Shown: positions 18,823-27,760, counted from the first letter of the stretch. The stretch is 64,000 nt of DNA from DAOTXS01 sp034435055 (GCA_034435055.1 DAOTXS010000097.1:62001-126000), one strand, 5' to 3'. Notes: generated by a model from the sequence alone, not told the origin. A program made the numbers and translations.

Positions 18823-19967
18823 GATTTCTGCAACTCGGCAAAAAGTTTTTCGTACGCGTGCACAGTTTGTTCGATGGAAAACATTGCCTCGATTTCCGCG
18901 CGTGGTCGAAGGTATTGAGAGCGATTTTGCAGAACACGCACGATGCCATCGGCGAGCGCGCGGGCGTCTTTGATCGGCACGATTTCGCCCATCCCGGTCA
19001 CGCGCACCGGCTCGCGCACGCCCGGTAAATTTGAGGCGACGACCGGACAGCCGCTTAAGAACGCTTCGACTTGAACGAGCCCAAACGATTCCGTCGAATT
19101 GATGCTGGGAACCGTCAGCACGTCGCACGCGCCGAAAAAATTTCCCATCTCTTTGTTAGGAACCGATCCCAGAAATTCGAGGTGCGGGCGATGTTGCTGG
19201 ATCAATGGTTGCAAACGTTCCCACACATTTTCGCCGATGACGTTTCGGTACTCGCCGGCAAAAAGATATTTGACGTTAGGAATTTTTTCGCGCACGAACG
19301 GAATCGAATCGATGAGATACTTGACGCCTTTTTCTTCCGCAAAGCGCGCGGCAAAACCAACGACGGCGTGCCCAGTTGCACGATATTTTGCTTTCAACGC
19401 GGCAACCGCGTCCGCGTCCGGCGCCGCCATCGTCACCGGCGGATAGATTACCGTGATCTTGTTTTTGAATTGCGCCAACAACGGTGAGTTATTGGCGTAA
19501 TCCTGGGTGTAGGCAACGATTCGATGCGCAAATCTGCCGGCAACGTAATTCGATGCAAAGACCGCGCGGTCGATTACGCGGTTCAAAATTCCCGGCGGCA
19601 ACTGCAAATCACAGTGATAGGTTAGCACCACCAGCTTGCGTGCCAGCGCGCGTCCGATGAACGCGAGCGGTCCCCCTTCGGCTTGTGGCAGATGAATGCT
19701 GACGACATCGTGTTCGCGGATCAATTTGCCGGCGTGCGATAGAAACCCGGGCATGATACTGCCTTTGCTAAAACGAAACGCAACTGGGTGGCGAATCACG
19801 TGCACGCCGTCGATGTTTTCGCGGAGCGCCAAATCTTTGCGATAGTGCGAAGTCAGTACAGTAACGCGATGTCCGCGTTCGGCAAGGGCTTGCGCCAACC
19901 GTTCGACGTAAATAGTCAGCCCGCTGATGTGCGGACGATAATAGGTGAGAACGATGAGGATTTTCAA
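18819..19967 (-). CDS. GT4-family glycosyltransferase
   Basis: 382 residues if it starts at TTG 19967, giving the usual MKILIVLTYYRPHISG N-terminus; a longer TTG start at 20015 would add residues encoded by repeat-like DNA. The fold is GT-B. The N-terminal domain has GLTIYVERLAQALAERGH, and the C-terminal nucleotide-sugar domain has GFAARFAEEKGVKYLI and the E-x7-E motif region ESFGLVQVEAFLSGCPVVAS. It would work in the cytoplasm, adding a sugar to a lipid-linked or nucleotide-activated acceptor. Its stop overlaps the methyltransferase start. Confidence 0.85.
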   Translation of the reverse strand: MKILIVLTYYRPHISGLTIYVERLAQALAERGHRVTVLTSHYRKDLALRENIDGVHVIRHPVAFRFSKGSIMPGFLSHAGKLIREHDVVSIHLPQAEGGPLAFIGRALARKLVVLTYHCDLQLPPGILNRVIDRAVFASNYVAGRFAHRIVAYTQDYANNSPLLAQFKNKITVIYPPVTMAAPDADAVAALKAKYRATGHAVVGFAARFAEEKGVKYLIDSIPFVREKIPNVKYLFAGEYRNVIGENVWERLQPLIQQHRPHLEFLGSVPNKEMGNFFGACDVLTVPSINSTESFGLVQVEAFLSGCPVVASNLPGVREPVRVTGMGEIVPIKDARALADGIVRVLQNRSQYLRPRAEIEAMFSIEQTVHAYEKLFAELQKS

Positions 19968-20047
19968 TTTACGCTTTTCGATCTCGGATTTACAATTTGC
20001 AATCCAATGAGCCAATGATCAAACTAGCGAACTAACCAATCAGCGCG
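19968..20047. repeat. repeat-like intergenic spacer
   Basis: AATTTACGCTTTTCGATCTC, ATTTACAATTTGCAATCC and short AACTA/CCAATCA words fill the gap between the epimerase and GT4 genes. It resembles other low-complexity spacers of this window; no promoter is evident. Confidence 0.4.
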
Positions 20048-21070
20048 CTATTCAAATAACTTTTTGTTTTCGGCGACCCAGCGATACAACTTTTCTACGC
20101 CGGTTGGCACATCTGTTTGTGGTTCCCAGCCCAACTCGTGTTTTGCTTTGGCAATATCGTACACGCAAACTTTTTGATCGCCGGGGCGCCAAGCGCCGCG
20201 GGCGAACGGGACCGGCTTGCCCATCAGTTTTTCCAGCATCGGCGCAAATTCCGTCCACACCGAAATCGTGTTGCGCGCGCCGCCGCCGATGTTGTACACT
20301 TGCCCGGCAATCTTGTCGATTCGTGTGGTTGCCGCGTCGTACGCGTCCATCAAATCGTCGATGAATAACATATCGCGGACTTGCTTGCCGTCGCCATAGA
20401 TCGTGATTGGCTTGTTCAGCACCGCGGCGATGATAAACCACGCGAGCCAACCTTGATCTTCGACGCCGAATTGACGATAGCCGTAGATTGCCGATTGCCG
20501 GAAAACGACGGAGCGCAAACCGTAAATGCGATGATAATCGCGCACGTATTGATCCGCCGCGCCTTTACTGCATCCGTACGGCGAATGGAAATCGAGTGGC
20601 TGTTGTTCCGAAACGCCGGTGGGTAGATCGCGGTACGCATAGCGCGTCGCTTGTTCGGCAATCGCCACATCTTCCATTCCGCCGTACACTTTGTTCGTCG
20701 AGGCGAAAACGAAAACCGGATTGCGCCCGGACAATCGGGCGGCTTCGAGTACGTTGAACGTGCCGAGCGCGTTGATTTCAAAATCGGTGCGTGGATCAGT
20801 CACCGATGTTGTGACGGCGACCTGCGCGGCGAAATGAAAAATCGCATCGACATCGCGCGCGGCATCTGCAATCGCGCGCGCGTCGCGAATGTCGGCGCGA
20901 ATCAATTTGAATTTATCACCGTGTTTTGTGCGCAGCCACTCGGCGTTTTTCTCCGCGCCGCGGCGGGACAAATTGTCGAAGGCGATGACGTGTTCACCGC
21001 GCGCAAGTAATCGATCTACGTAATTCGCGCCGATAAAACCGCATCCGCCGGTGACAAGTGTTTTGCTCAT
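20048..21070 (-). CDS. NAD-dependent nucleotide-sugar epimerase/dehydratase (CDP-paratose 2-epimerase-like)
   Basis: 340 residues. An extended SDR Rossmann fold begins with TLVTGGCGFIGANYVDRLL. The catalytic elements are ASTNKVYGG (Ser/Thr) and Y164-GCSK, written SPYGCSKGAADQYV. The STNKVYG block and the QGWLAWF region favour the CDP-tyvelose/CDP-paratose 2-epimerase branch over GalE, but UDP-sugar epimerases remain possible. It probably supplies an unusual sugar donor for the operon's transferases. Its ATG overlaps the preceding flippase stop as ATGA. Confidence 0.85.
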   Translation of the reverse strand: MSKTLVTGGCGFIGANYVDRLLARGEHVIAFDNLSRRGAEKNAEWLRTKHGDKFKLIRADIRDARAIADAARDVDAIFHFAAQVAVTTSVTDPRTDFEINALGTFNVLEAARLSGRNPVFVFASTNKVYGGMEDVAIAEQATRYAYRDLPTGVSEQQPLDFHSPYGCSKGAADQYVRDYHRIYGLRSVVFRQSAIYGYRQFGVEDQGWLAWFIIAAVLNKPITIYGDGKQVRDMLFIDDLMDAYDAATTRIDKIAGQVYNIGGGARNTISVWTEFAPMLEKLMGKPVPFARGAWRPGDQKVCVYDIAKAKHELGWEPQTDVPTGVEKLYRWVAENKKLFE

Positions 21071-22083
21071 GATGCCTCGCTTGCTGATTTTTGTTCGATG
21101 TTTTGCAACCGTTCGTACGTCAGTCCTTCATGCCACATCGAGTACACGCCGAGGACAATCAGCCAGATGTACGTAAAGGCATGAATGATAAACGCATAAC
21201 TGAGTGCGGCGGATTTATCGACGCCGTAAATGGTGTTGAGTGTAACTTGGACGCTGAAATGGAAAATGCCAATGTACCCCGGCGACGAGGGCACGATGAC
21301 TGCCAGCGCGGCAATCGTCGTGGCGAGGAACGCGGCGTGAATCGGCAGAAGCGTACCGTTCGTTTGCAGATTCATTCCGATCATAATCGTCCACCATAAC
21401 ACGCCGCCGGTGAGCCACGCAAAAAATGCCCAGCCCCCCACGCCCAGCAATGCGCGCGGCGAACGCAATGCCGCAAAGCCGTCGATCAATGAATCGAGAA
21501 TCCCCCACAGTTTGGGGTTTTGCAACAAAGGAATCGGCGAGGTGAGCCGGCGCAAAAAAGTAATGCCGCGATCTTTTTGAAGCGAGAGGACGATGAGAAA
21601 AACAATCGCGGCGATGCCGGTCGCGGCAATGCCCAACGCGCCTTGCTTGGCAACATCGGGCAGGGTAGGCGCGAAGAATGCGCTCAGTGCAAGCAACAAA
21701 ACGGCGGCAAGTCCGTCGCTCAAACGCTCGGCAACGATGGTCGATAACGCGCGCACTTTGCTCACGCTCGCAAACTGACCGATGAGATACGCGCGCACCA
21801 CATCGCCCAAACGCGCCGGCAAAAGGTTGCTGAGGAAATAGCCGATGTTGAGCGCGTGAAAGACCTTGTCGGTCGGCGGCTTGTGCGGCGCGAAAAGCAA
21901 TTGCCACCGAAAGACGCGCGCCACGTAACTGATGAGAAAAACAATCGACGCTGGAATGAGCCAGAGGTAATTGAAATCTCGAAGTGCTTCGACAAGTTTA
22001 TCGAATTGAATACCTTGAAAAGCAAAATACAAACACACGACACTGATAATGATGCCGATCCAAAAGCGCAGTGATTTGAGCAT
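21067..22083 (-). CDS. flippase-like membrane protein (LPG synthase TM / UPF0104 family)
   Basis: 338 residues. ATG at 22083 is preferred over ATG 22089 because AGGA lies five bases upstream of it. The family pattern is clear: LYFAFQGIQFDKLVEAL, YVARVFRWQLLF and NIGYFLSNLLPARLGDVVRAYL, with about eight helices. It is the first gene of the long minus-strand operon and a paralogue of the last gene (209-1219). A pair of such proteins at the two ends suggests two lipid-linked substrates or two steps. Confidence 0.85.
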   Translation of the reverse strand: MLKSLRFWIGIIISVVCLYFAFQGIQFDKLVEALRDFNYLWLIPASIVFLISYVARVFRWQLLFAPHKPPTDKVFHALNIGYFLSNLLPARLGDVVRAYLIGQFASVSKVRALSTIVAERLSDGLAAVLLLALSAFFAPTLPDVAKQGALGIAATGIAAIVFLIVLSLQKDRGITFLRRLTSPIPLLQNPKLWGILDSLIDGFAALRSPRALLGVGGWAFFAWLTGGVLWWTIMIGMNLQTNGTLLPIHAAFLATTIAALAVIVPSSPGYIGIFHFSVQVTLNTIYGVDKSAALSYAFIIHAFTYIWLIVLGVYSMWHEGLTYERLQNIEQKSASEAS

Positions 22084-22110
22084 AGTCATCCTGATGAGAG
22101 AGAGTCTCCA

Positions 22111-22138
22111 ATTTTAACGCGCGCTATTTTAGCATCAA
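22111..22138 (-). promoter_or_regulatory. promoter of the glycan operon
   Basis: The minus strand has TTGATG (22138-22133), 16 bases, then TAAAAT (22116-22111), about 28 bases upstream of the first gene's start. Plausible by consensus only. Confidence 0.5.
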
Positions 22139-22183
22139 GTCGATGGAATGGCAAACGAATGTGGAGAAATTATTGGAACGATG

Positions 22184-22189
22184 TATAAT
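22184..22189 (+). promoter_or_regulatory. -10 element upstream of the PIG-L gene
   Basis: Perfect TATAAT at 22184-22189, 40 bases upstream of the start, in the divergent intergenic region. No good -35 hexamer is seen. Confidence 0.45.
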
Positions 22190-22229
22190 ATCAATCAATC
22201 TATCTATCGACATTCTTCGAGGTGATTCA

Positions 22230-22928
22230 ATGAGCAATGATGTGCAACGCGTTCTTGTCGTCTTGGCGCATCCGGACGACCCGGAATTTTTTTGCGGCGG
22301 GACGCTCGCTAAATGGGCGCGTGAGGGAAAAGTGATTCAGTATCTTTTGCTGACGTGCGGGGACAAAGGGAGTGACAATCCGGATATGACGCCGCAAACA
22401 TTGTGCGCCGACCGGCAAATGGAACAGCGCGCGGCGGCGGCGGTGATTGGCGCAAGTCAAGTGGTGTTTCTCGATTATCACGACGGCGAATTGATGAACA
22501 CGCTCGACGTGCGCCGTGAGATCGTGCGCGCGATTCGCCAGTTCAAACCGGACGTGGTTGTAACGTGCGACCCGACGACGTACTTTCGCGCGAATGCATA
22601 CATCAATCACGTCGATCATCGCACCGCCGGCGCAGCAACGTTGGACGCAATTTTTCCCGCCGCCGGCAATCGAATGTATTTCCCGGAATTACTGAACGAG
22701 GGACTCGAACCGCACGCGATCAAAGAGGTGTGGATGAGTTTGACGCACGAACCGAACTTGTGGGTGAATGTGAACGAGACGCTCGAAATCAAACTTGCGG
22801 CATTGCGTCAGCATCGGAGTCAAATCAAAGACCCCGACGGATTGGAAAAGCGGATTCGCGAACGTTTGCGGCGCACCGATGTCGATGAGGAGTTGTACGC
22901 CGAGGGTTTTCGCGTAATTCGATTTTAA
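22230..22928 (+). CDS. PIG-L (LmbE-like) zinc-dependent deacetylase
   Basis: 232 residues. The start is ATG at 22230, with GAGGTG seven bases upstream; the longer frame from 22143 lacks support. The zinc-binding motif AHPDDPEFFCGG is near residue 13 and the second metal/catalytic motif HVDHRTAG near residue 132. The family removes acetyl groups from N-acetylglucosamine-type substrates (GlcNAc-PI, mycothiol or bacillithiol precursors, glycopeptides). It is divergent from the glycan operon, so a glycan substrate is attractive, though a thiol-cofactor role is equally possible. Confidence 0.9.
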   Translation: MSNDVQRVLVVLAHPDDPEFFCGGTLAKWAREGKVIQYLLLTCGDKGSDNPDMTPQTLCADRQMEQRAAAAVIGASQVVFLDYHDGELMNTLDVRREIVRAIRQFKPDVVVTCDPTTYFRANAYINHVDHRTAGAATLDAIFPAAGNRMYFPELLNEGLEPHAIKEVWMSLTHEPNLWVNVNETLEIKLAALRQHRSQIKDPDGLEKRIRERLRRTDVDEELYAEGFRVIRF

Positions 22929-22931
22929 TAG

Positions 22932-22963
22932 AACGAGGACGGCGATTGCCGTCCTCGTTTTAT
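22932..22963. terminator. bidirectional intrinsic terminator
   Basis: AACGAGGACGGC, loop GATT, GCCGTCCTCGTT and TTTATT. It follows the PIG-L stop directly; the facing aldo/keto reductase gene converges on it. Confidence 0.9.
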
Positions 22964-22967
22964 TCAC

Positions 22968-23080
22968 TCACCTTACGCAATACAGATTGATTTTACCGCA
23001 GAGCACGCGGAGAACGCCGAGATTTTCCAATGTTTTTCTCTGCGAACTTTGCGTTCTCAGCGGTGAAATTGCGTAACATC
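22968..23080 (-). repeat. ~110-bp palindromic repeat, copy A
   Basis: Begins TCACCTTACGCAA and ends TTGCGTAAC, so the ends are inverted. Inside, ACCGCAGAGCACGCGG faces TTCTCAGCGGTGAAA. About 45 bases at its right end are an exact inverted copy of 34044-34088, and its left end matches 34143-34153. See copy B at 34043-34153. Confidence 0.85.
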
Positions 23081-23086
23081 AGTTAT

Positions 23087-23947
23087 TCATACAAACAATG
23101 GTTCCAATTGCGCCGCGTTTTCGATCATCACTTTTTGTTCGGCGGGCGTCATTGGCGTGAAATGTTCGCACGCATCAAGAAATAGTGGTAGCACGTTGAC
23201 ATCGCCGACGGTACACAGCCCGGTGATGTCTTGCGATAACGCAAAGTTTACCGCGCGTTGAATGTTCGTGGCGTCGGTGAATGGCTCGTACCACGTTGTG
23301 TGTGTTCTGTCGCGTTCGCCCCAAGGTCCTTTGGTAACTGCTTTGATCGCCATTACGCCCACATCGCGCGCGCGGCATTCGCGCAGTAATGTTTCCGCGT
23401 CGCGGCGGTAATCCGGCTGACTAAAAAGTTTCGCATTGATCGGAAACAGTACCGTGTCGAAATCGAACCGACGTAACGCTTCCAGAAAGACACTTGGCGC
23501 GAACAAGCCGTGCCCGGTGATGCCGATGAATTTCGTCAATCCTTCGGCGCGCGCATGAATTACCGCTTCCAACGCGCCGCCCGGCGCGGTTGCTTTGTCC
23601 AACTCATCGATCGTGTTGACGGCGTGGAGTTGATACAGATCGAAATTATCGACCTGCATTTTTCCCAGCGAGCGACGGAATTCCGCCGCCGCGCCGTCTT
23701 TCGTTCGTTCGGTTGTTTTGCAACCGAGAAAAAACCGTTGGCGTTCGCGCGCGAGCCATGGTGCGAGGCGTAGCTCTGCCATGCCATTGCTGTACGACGG
23801 CGCAATGTCGATATGATTCACGCCTGCGGCAATCGCGCGCGCGATTGCGGTATCATCGATGGCTTGATCGAACTTGCCCAGCGCCGCGCCGCCCAAAATT
23901 GCCACCGTGCTGAAATGCCCAGTTCGTCCAAAGCGTCGTTTTTCCAT
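23087..23947 (-). CDS. aldo/keto reductase
   Basis: 286 residues with a normal TIM-barrel AKR layout. The tetrad is visible: Asp in NHIDIAPSY, Tyr in that same segment, Lys in FLGCKTTER and His in LYQLHAVN. The start ATG at 23947 has GAGGTC five bases upstream. Members of this bacterial subgroup reduce aldehydes or act on sugars with NAD(P)H; the substrate is unknown. The gene is divergent from the hydrogenase operon and convergent with the PIG-L gene. Confidence 0.85.
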   Translation of the reverse strand: MEKRRFGRTGHFSTVAILGGAALGKFDQAIDDTAIARAIAAGVNHIDIAPSYSNGMAELRLAPWLARERQRFFLGCKTTERTKDGAAAEFRRSLGKMQVDNFDLYQLHAVNTIDELDKATAPGGALEAVIHARAEGLTKFIGITGHGLFAPSVFLEALRRFDFDTVLFPINAKLFSQPDYRRDAETLLRECRARDVGVMAIKAVTKGPWGERDRTHTTWYEPFTDATNIQRAVNFALSQDITGLCTVGDVNVLPLFLDACEHFTPMTPAEQKVMIENAAQLEPLFV

Positions 23948-23975
23948 ATTGACCTCAAGATGATACGTTTGTCTC

Positions 23976-24004
23976 TTGAAATGACCCGTTTATCACTTTA
24001 TTCT
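23976..24004 (+). promoter_or_regulatory. promoter of the hydrogenase operon
   Basis: TTGAAA (23976-23981), 17 bases, TATTCT (23999-24004). The -35 is overlapped by an imperfect inverted repeat, TCAAGA-N13-TCTTGA, which could be an operator. Confidence 0.5.
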
Positions 24005-24092
24005 ATATTAATCTAATGTTAAAATTTATGCAAGCCCAATGACATTTTCCGAGTGCTGATGATGGCGCAAGGAACAAGCAAGGGGTGATGAA

Positions 24093-24136
24093 ATGCCTCT
24101 GGCGTTTATTCGACGCGCCCGAGGCGTTTGTTTTTT
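24093..24136 (+). terminator. terminator-like hairpin in the hydrogenase leader
   Basis: ATGCCTCTGGCG faces CGCCCGAGGCGT with one mismatch, followed by TTGTTTTTTATC. The upstream gene is divergent, so this cannot be that gene's terminator; it lies in the 5' leader about 90 bases before the first start and looks like an attenuator. Confidence 0.6.
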
Positions 24137-24223
24137 ATCGCACCAGCCAAGGAGGTGAATCTAGCAAAGTATAACGAATCAACTTTACGCGGCAATGGTT
24201 CCTCTGATGAAAGGAGTCGGTCT

Positions 24224-25351
24224 ATGAATGACTTGCCCCAGGAGTGGGAAAAAGTTCTCGATCGCAAAGGGGTTACGCGGCGAGATTTCCTCAAATTCTG
24301 TTCGCTGATGGCGGCGACGCTGGTTCTTCCTCCGCGTTACATTGAGCAGATCGCCAAGGCGTTGGTGACGGTGCCACGTCCGCCGCTGGTGTGGTTGGAA
24401 TTCCAAGATTGTGCCGGCAACACCGAAGCACTCCTCCGCGTCAGCCGTCCCTCGATTGGTGAACTCGTCCTCGACACGCTCTCGGTAGATTATCACGAAA
24501 CGATTATGGCGCCCGCCGGCAAAGCCGCCGAAAAATCATTGCAAGACACGATTGCCAAGAACAAGGGCAAATACATCACCGTCGTAGAAGGTTCGATTCC
24601 CACGAAAGATGGCGGCATCTATTGCACAATTGGCGGACACACCGCGCTCGACATTGCGCGCCAAGTGTGCGGCAATGCCGCGGCGACAATCGCCGTCGGC
24701 GCGTGCGCGTTTGATGGCGGTTGGCCCTCTGCCTCGCCTAACCCGACCGGCGCGGTCGGCGTCAAAGATGCCGTCCCCGGCATCAAGTTGATCAACCTCC
24801 CTGGTTGCCCCGTCAACGCGGCAAACATTACCGCGACTATCGTCCACTATTTGACCTTTGGTGAATTGCCCGCCGCCGATCAACTGGGACGTCCTCTCTT
24901 TGCGTACGGTAAACGCATCCACGATAACTGCGAACGTCGTGCCCATTTCGATGCCGGTCAGTTCGTCGAAGAGTGGGGCGATGAACATCATCGGCAGGGG
25001 TGGTGTCTCTACAAGATGGGGTGCAAAGGTCCGGCCACCTATCACAACTGTCCCGTCGTTCGCTACAACGATGGCGTGAGTTGGCCCATCGGTTCGGGAC
25101 ACGGTTGCGTCGGCTGTAGCGAACCCAGTTTTTGGGACACGATGTCACCGTTCTATCGGCGCCTGCCCAACGTGGAGGGCTTGGGGGTCGAAGTGCAAGC
25201 CGATCAACTGGGCTTGGGGATCGTCGGTGGTGTGGCGGCGGCGTTTGCGGCGCACGGCGTCTTGAGCGCGATTCGCGCGCGGCAACAACCCATCGCGCGG
25301 CATGGTGAGGAAACCGTCAACGCTCAAGCCGATGAAGGAAAGCGAGGTTAA
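24224..25351 (+). CDS. [NiFe] hydrogenase small subunit (membrane-bound, group 1 type)
   Basis: 375 residues from ATG 24224, with AAGGAG seven bases upstream. The Tat signal is VTRRDFLKFC. Conserved landmarks: VEGSIP, GACAFDGG, NLPGCP, YGKRIHDNCERR, GWCLYKMGCKGP and GCVGCSEPSFWD, covering medial and distal Fe-S cluster ligands. A hydrophobic helix near the C-terminus (LGIVGGVAAAFAAHG) would anchor it outside the membrane. Odd point: the first proximal-cluster motif, normally CxxC, reads C63-A-G-N66, so one ligand is Asn. It carries electrons from the NiFe site to the cytochrome b. First gene of the operon. Confidence 0.95.
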   Translation: MNDLPQEWEKVLDRKGVTRRDFLKFCSLMAATLVLPPRYIEQIAKALVTVPRPPLVWLEFQDCAGNTEALLRVSRPSIGELVLDTLSVDYHETIMAPAGKAAEKSLQDTIAKNKGKYITVVEGSIPTKDGGIYCTIGGHTALDIARQVCGNAAATIAVGACAFDGGWPSASPNPTGAVGVKDAVPGIKLINLPGCPVNAANITATIVHYLTFGELPAADQLGRPLFAYGKRIHDNCERRAHFDAGQFVEEWGDEHHRQGWCLYKMGCKGPATYHNCPVVRYNDGVSWPIGSGHGCVGCSEPSFWDTMSPFYRRLPNVEGLGVEVQADQLGLGIVGGVAAAFAAHGVLSAIRARQQPIARHGEETVNAQADEGKRG

Positions 25352-25353
25352 CG

Positions 25354-27060
25354 ATGGCAAAGATTGCAATTGACCCCATCACGCGCATCGAAGGCCATTT
25401 GCGCATCGAAGTTCAGGTGGACGGCGGCAAGGTTACCGATGCGTGGAGTTCCAGCACGATGTTTCGTGGGATGGAAATCATCCTCAAGGGACGCGATCCG
25501 CGCGATGCCTGGGTCTTTACGCAACGCATCTGCGGCGTCTGCACAACCGTTCACGCGGCAACCTCGGTGCGCGCGGTGGAAAACGCGCTCGGCATTACGA
25601 TTCCGCTCAACGCGCAGATCATTCGTAATATCATCGAAGGCAGCCAGTTTGTCCAGGATCACGTCATCCACTTTTATCACCTCCACGCGCTCGATTGGGT
25701 GGACATTGTGAGCGCGCTCAAAGCCGATCCTGCCGCCACGGCAAAACTCGCGCAATCCATTTCGGATTGGCCCAACTCGTCCGAGGCGTACTTCAAGGGT
25801 GTGCAAAACAAAGTCAAAGCGTTTGTCGAATCGGGGCAACTGGGTCCCTTTGCGAACGCGTACTGGGGACACCCCGCCTACAAGTTGCCGCCCGAAGCAA
25901 ACCTGATGGCGGTCGCGCACTATCTTGAAGCGCTCGATTGGCAACGCGAGATTATTCGTATCCACGCCCTGCTCGGCGCCAAGAATCCGCATCTGCAGAC
26001 GTATCTGGTCGGCGGGATGTCCATTCCGATTGATCCCAACAGTCAGAATGCCATCAACGCGGACAAGATCGCGCTGATGAAAAAGTGGCTGGCGCAAGCG
26101 CGTCAGTTCGTCGAAAAAGTGTACATACCCGATCTGCTCGCCGTCGCGCCGTTCTACAAGGACTGGGCGGGTTATGGCGCCGGGCTGGGCAACTTTCTGG
26201 CGTACGGTGAGTTTCCGCAAGCCGCTGACAACTCGCAACTCTTTTTGCCGCGCGGCGTCATCCTCAACAAAGACCTGAGCAAGGTCCTGCCGATGGATCA
26301 CCAAAAAGTTGCCGAGTATGTCACGCATTCGTGGTACGAGTACGGCGCCGGCGATGCCAAGTCACTGCATCCTTGGGAGGGAGAAACCAATCCCAAGTAC
26401 ACGGGACCCCAACCGCCGTTCGAGGCGATGGTCGGCGACGGTGCCAAGTATTCCTGGCTCAAAGCGCCGCGCTACGACGGCAACGCGATGGAAGTGGGAC
26501 CGCTGGCGCGGATGCTCGTGGCGTATGCGTCGGGGGTCAAGCCGGTGGTGGACACGGTCAATCTCGTTTTGAAAACGCTCGGCGTCGGACCCGAAGCGCT
26601 CTTCTCGACCCTTGGTCGCACCGCCGCACGCGGCATCGAAACGCTTGTCCTCGCGCAGCAACTGGAGGGCTGGGTGGATCAACTCGCGGCAAACATCAAG
26701 CGCGGCGATCTCAAAGTGCACAACGGCGAGAAATGGGATCCATCGAAATGGCCCGCGGAAGCCAAGGGCTGGGGATTCTTGGAAGCGCCGCGCGGCGCGC
26801 TGGGGCACTGGGTACGCATCAAAAACGGCGCCATCGAAAACTATCAATGCGTCGTTCCGTCCACGTGGAACGGCTCCCCGCGCGATGCGAGTGGCAAGCG
26901 CGGTGCGTGGGAACAAGCGCTCATCGGTACGCCGGTCGCTAATCCCGAACAACCCATCGAAATCTTGCGCACCGTCCACTCGTTCGATCCGTGTATGGCG
27001 TGTGCCGTCCATGTGGTTGATCCGAACGGGCGTGAGATGATGAGCGTCAAGGTCAAGTGA
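25354..27060 (+). CDS. [NiFe] hydrogenase large subunit
   Basis: 568 residues starting two bases after the small-subunit stop. The N-terminal Ni ligands are in the L1 motif QRICGVCTTVH; the C-terminal ligands are in L2, DPCMACAVH. L2 is followed by a 15-residue tail (VVDPNGREMMSVKVK) that the maturation protease should remove after His. The site oxidises H2 in the periplasm or outside the cytoplasmic membrane after co-export with the Tat-bearing small subunit. Both NiFe CxxC pairs are intact. Layout and partner genes fit group 1 respiratory uptake enzymes. Confidence 0.96.
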   Translation: MAKIAIDPITRIEGHLRIEVQVDGGKVTDAWSSSTMFRGMEIILKGRDPRDAWVFTQRICGVCTTVHAATSVRAVENALGITIPLNAQIIRNIIEGSQFVQDHVIHFYHLHALDWVDIVSALKADPAATAKLAQSISDWPNSSEAYFKGVQNKVKAFVESGQLGPFANAYWGHPAYKLPPEANLMAVAHYLEALDWQREIIRIHALLGAKNPHLQTYLVGGMSIPIDPNSQNAINADKIALMKKWLAQARQFVEKVYIPDLLAVAPFYKDWAGYGAGLGNFLAYGEFPQAADNSQLFLPRGVILNKDLSKVLPMDHQKVAEYVTHSWYEYGAGDAKSLHPWEGETNPKYTGPQPPFEAMVGDGAKYSWLKAPRYDGNAMEVGPLARMLVAYASGVKPVVDTVNLVLKTLGVGPEALFSTLGRTAARGIETLVLAQQLEGWVDQLAANIKRGDLKVHNGEKWDPSKWPAEAKGWGFLEAPRGALGHWVRIKNGAIENYQCVVPSTWNGSPRDASGKRGAWEQALIGTPVANPEQPIEILRTVHSFDPCMACAVHVVDPNGREMMSVKVK

Positions 27061-27073
27061 AGCGGAGGCGACT

Positions 27074-27760
27074 ATGCTCAGGAGATTATATGTTTGGGAA
27101 ATTCCAGTCCGCCTGACGCACTGGGTCAACGTTTTGTCTATCGTCGTCTTGTCCGTTACCGGCTATTACATCGGCAACCCGTGGATTCTGGTGAGTAATC
27201 GTGAATGGTACGGGCCCTTTTTTATGGGGAATGTGCGTTTTATCCATTTTACCTTTGCGTTCATTTTCGTTGCCAGTCTGGCACTCCGCACCTACTGGGC
27301 GTTCGTCGGCAACGAGTGGGCAAGTTGGCGCAACCTGTTTCCATTTCTCACCGCGGATGGACGCAAAGCGTTACTCGACGCGCTCAAGTACTATGCTTTC
27401 CTCCGGCGTGAGCCGCCCGAAGTAATTGGACACAATGCGCTCGCGGGACTGACGTACGCGGCGATTGTAACTCTGTACTTTGTCCAAGTGTTCACTGGGT
27501 TTGCGCTCTTGGGCGAGACCAATCCGCAAGGGATTTGGTACCAACTGACCGGTTGGGTCTTTGGAATTTTCCCCAACCAAACTTTGCGGCTGGTGCATCA
27601 CCTAATCATGTGGTTACTCATCGCGTTTGCATTGCATCATGTGTACAGCGCGTTCCTCGTGGACTCGGAAGAAGGAAATGGACTGTTATCGTCCATCTTC
27701 AGCGGGTTCAAGTTCATTCACGCGGAACTGCTCAAAAAAGTGAATGGGAACCAAACTTAA
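27074..27760 (+). CDS. Ni/Fe-hydrogenase b-type cytochrome subunit
   Basis: 228 residues with four to five membrane helices and His residues in helices placed for two haems b (THWVN near residue 16, RFIHFTFAF, LVHHLIMW and FALHHVYSAF). It resembles HyaC/HupC/HydC. It receives electrons from the small subunit and passes them to quinone. It starts 13 bases after the large-subunit gene, the classic order small-large-cytochrome b. Confidence 0.93.
   Translation: MLRRLYVWEIPVRLTHWVNVLSIVVLSVTGYYIGNPWILVSNREWYGPFFMGNVRFIHFTFAFIFVASLALRTYWAFVGNEWASWRNLFPFLTADGRKALLDALKYYAFLRREPPEVIGHNALAGLTYAAIVTLYFVQVFTGFALLGETNPQGIWYQLTGWVFGIFPNQTLRLVHHLIMWLLIAFALHHVYSAFLVDSEEGNGLLSSIFSGFKFIHAELLKKVNGNQT

Noticed and set aside
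18823..19128. N-terminal extension of the methyltransferase frame
   Set aside because: Lies entirely inside the GT4 gene in another frame, is Arg-rich, and shows no methyltransferase motif; the TTG overlap start explains the gene better.
24061..24136. Known metabolite riboswitch in the hydrogenase leader
   Set aside because: I could not match it to fluoride, c-di-GMP, Moco or guanidine consensus motifs by eye; only the terminator-like hairpin is supported. An Rfam scan would decide.
25348..26328. 326-codon minus-strand frame inside the hydrogenase large-subunit gene
   Set aside because: Antisense shadow of a gene with intact NiFe motifs.
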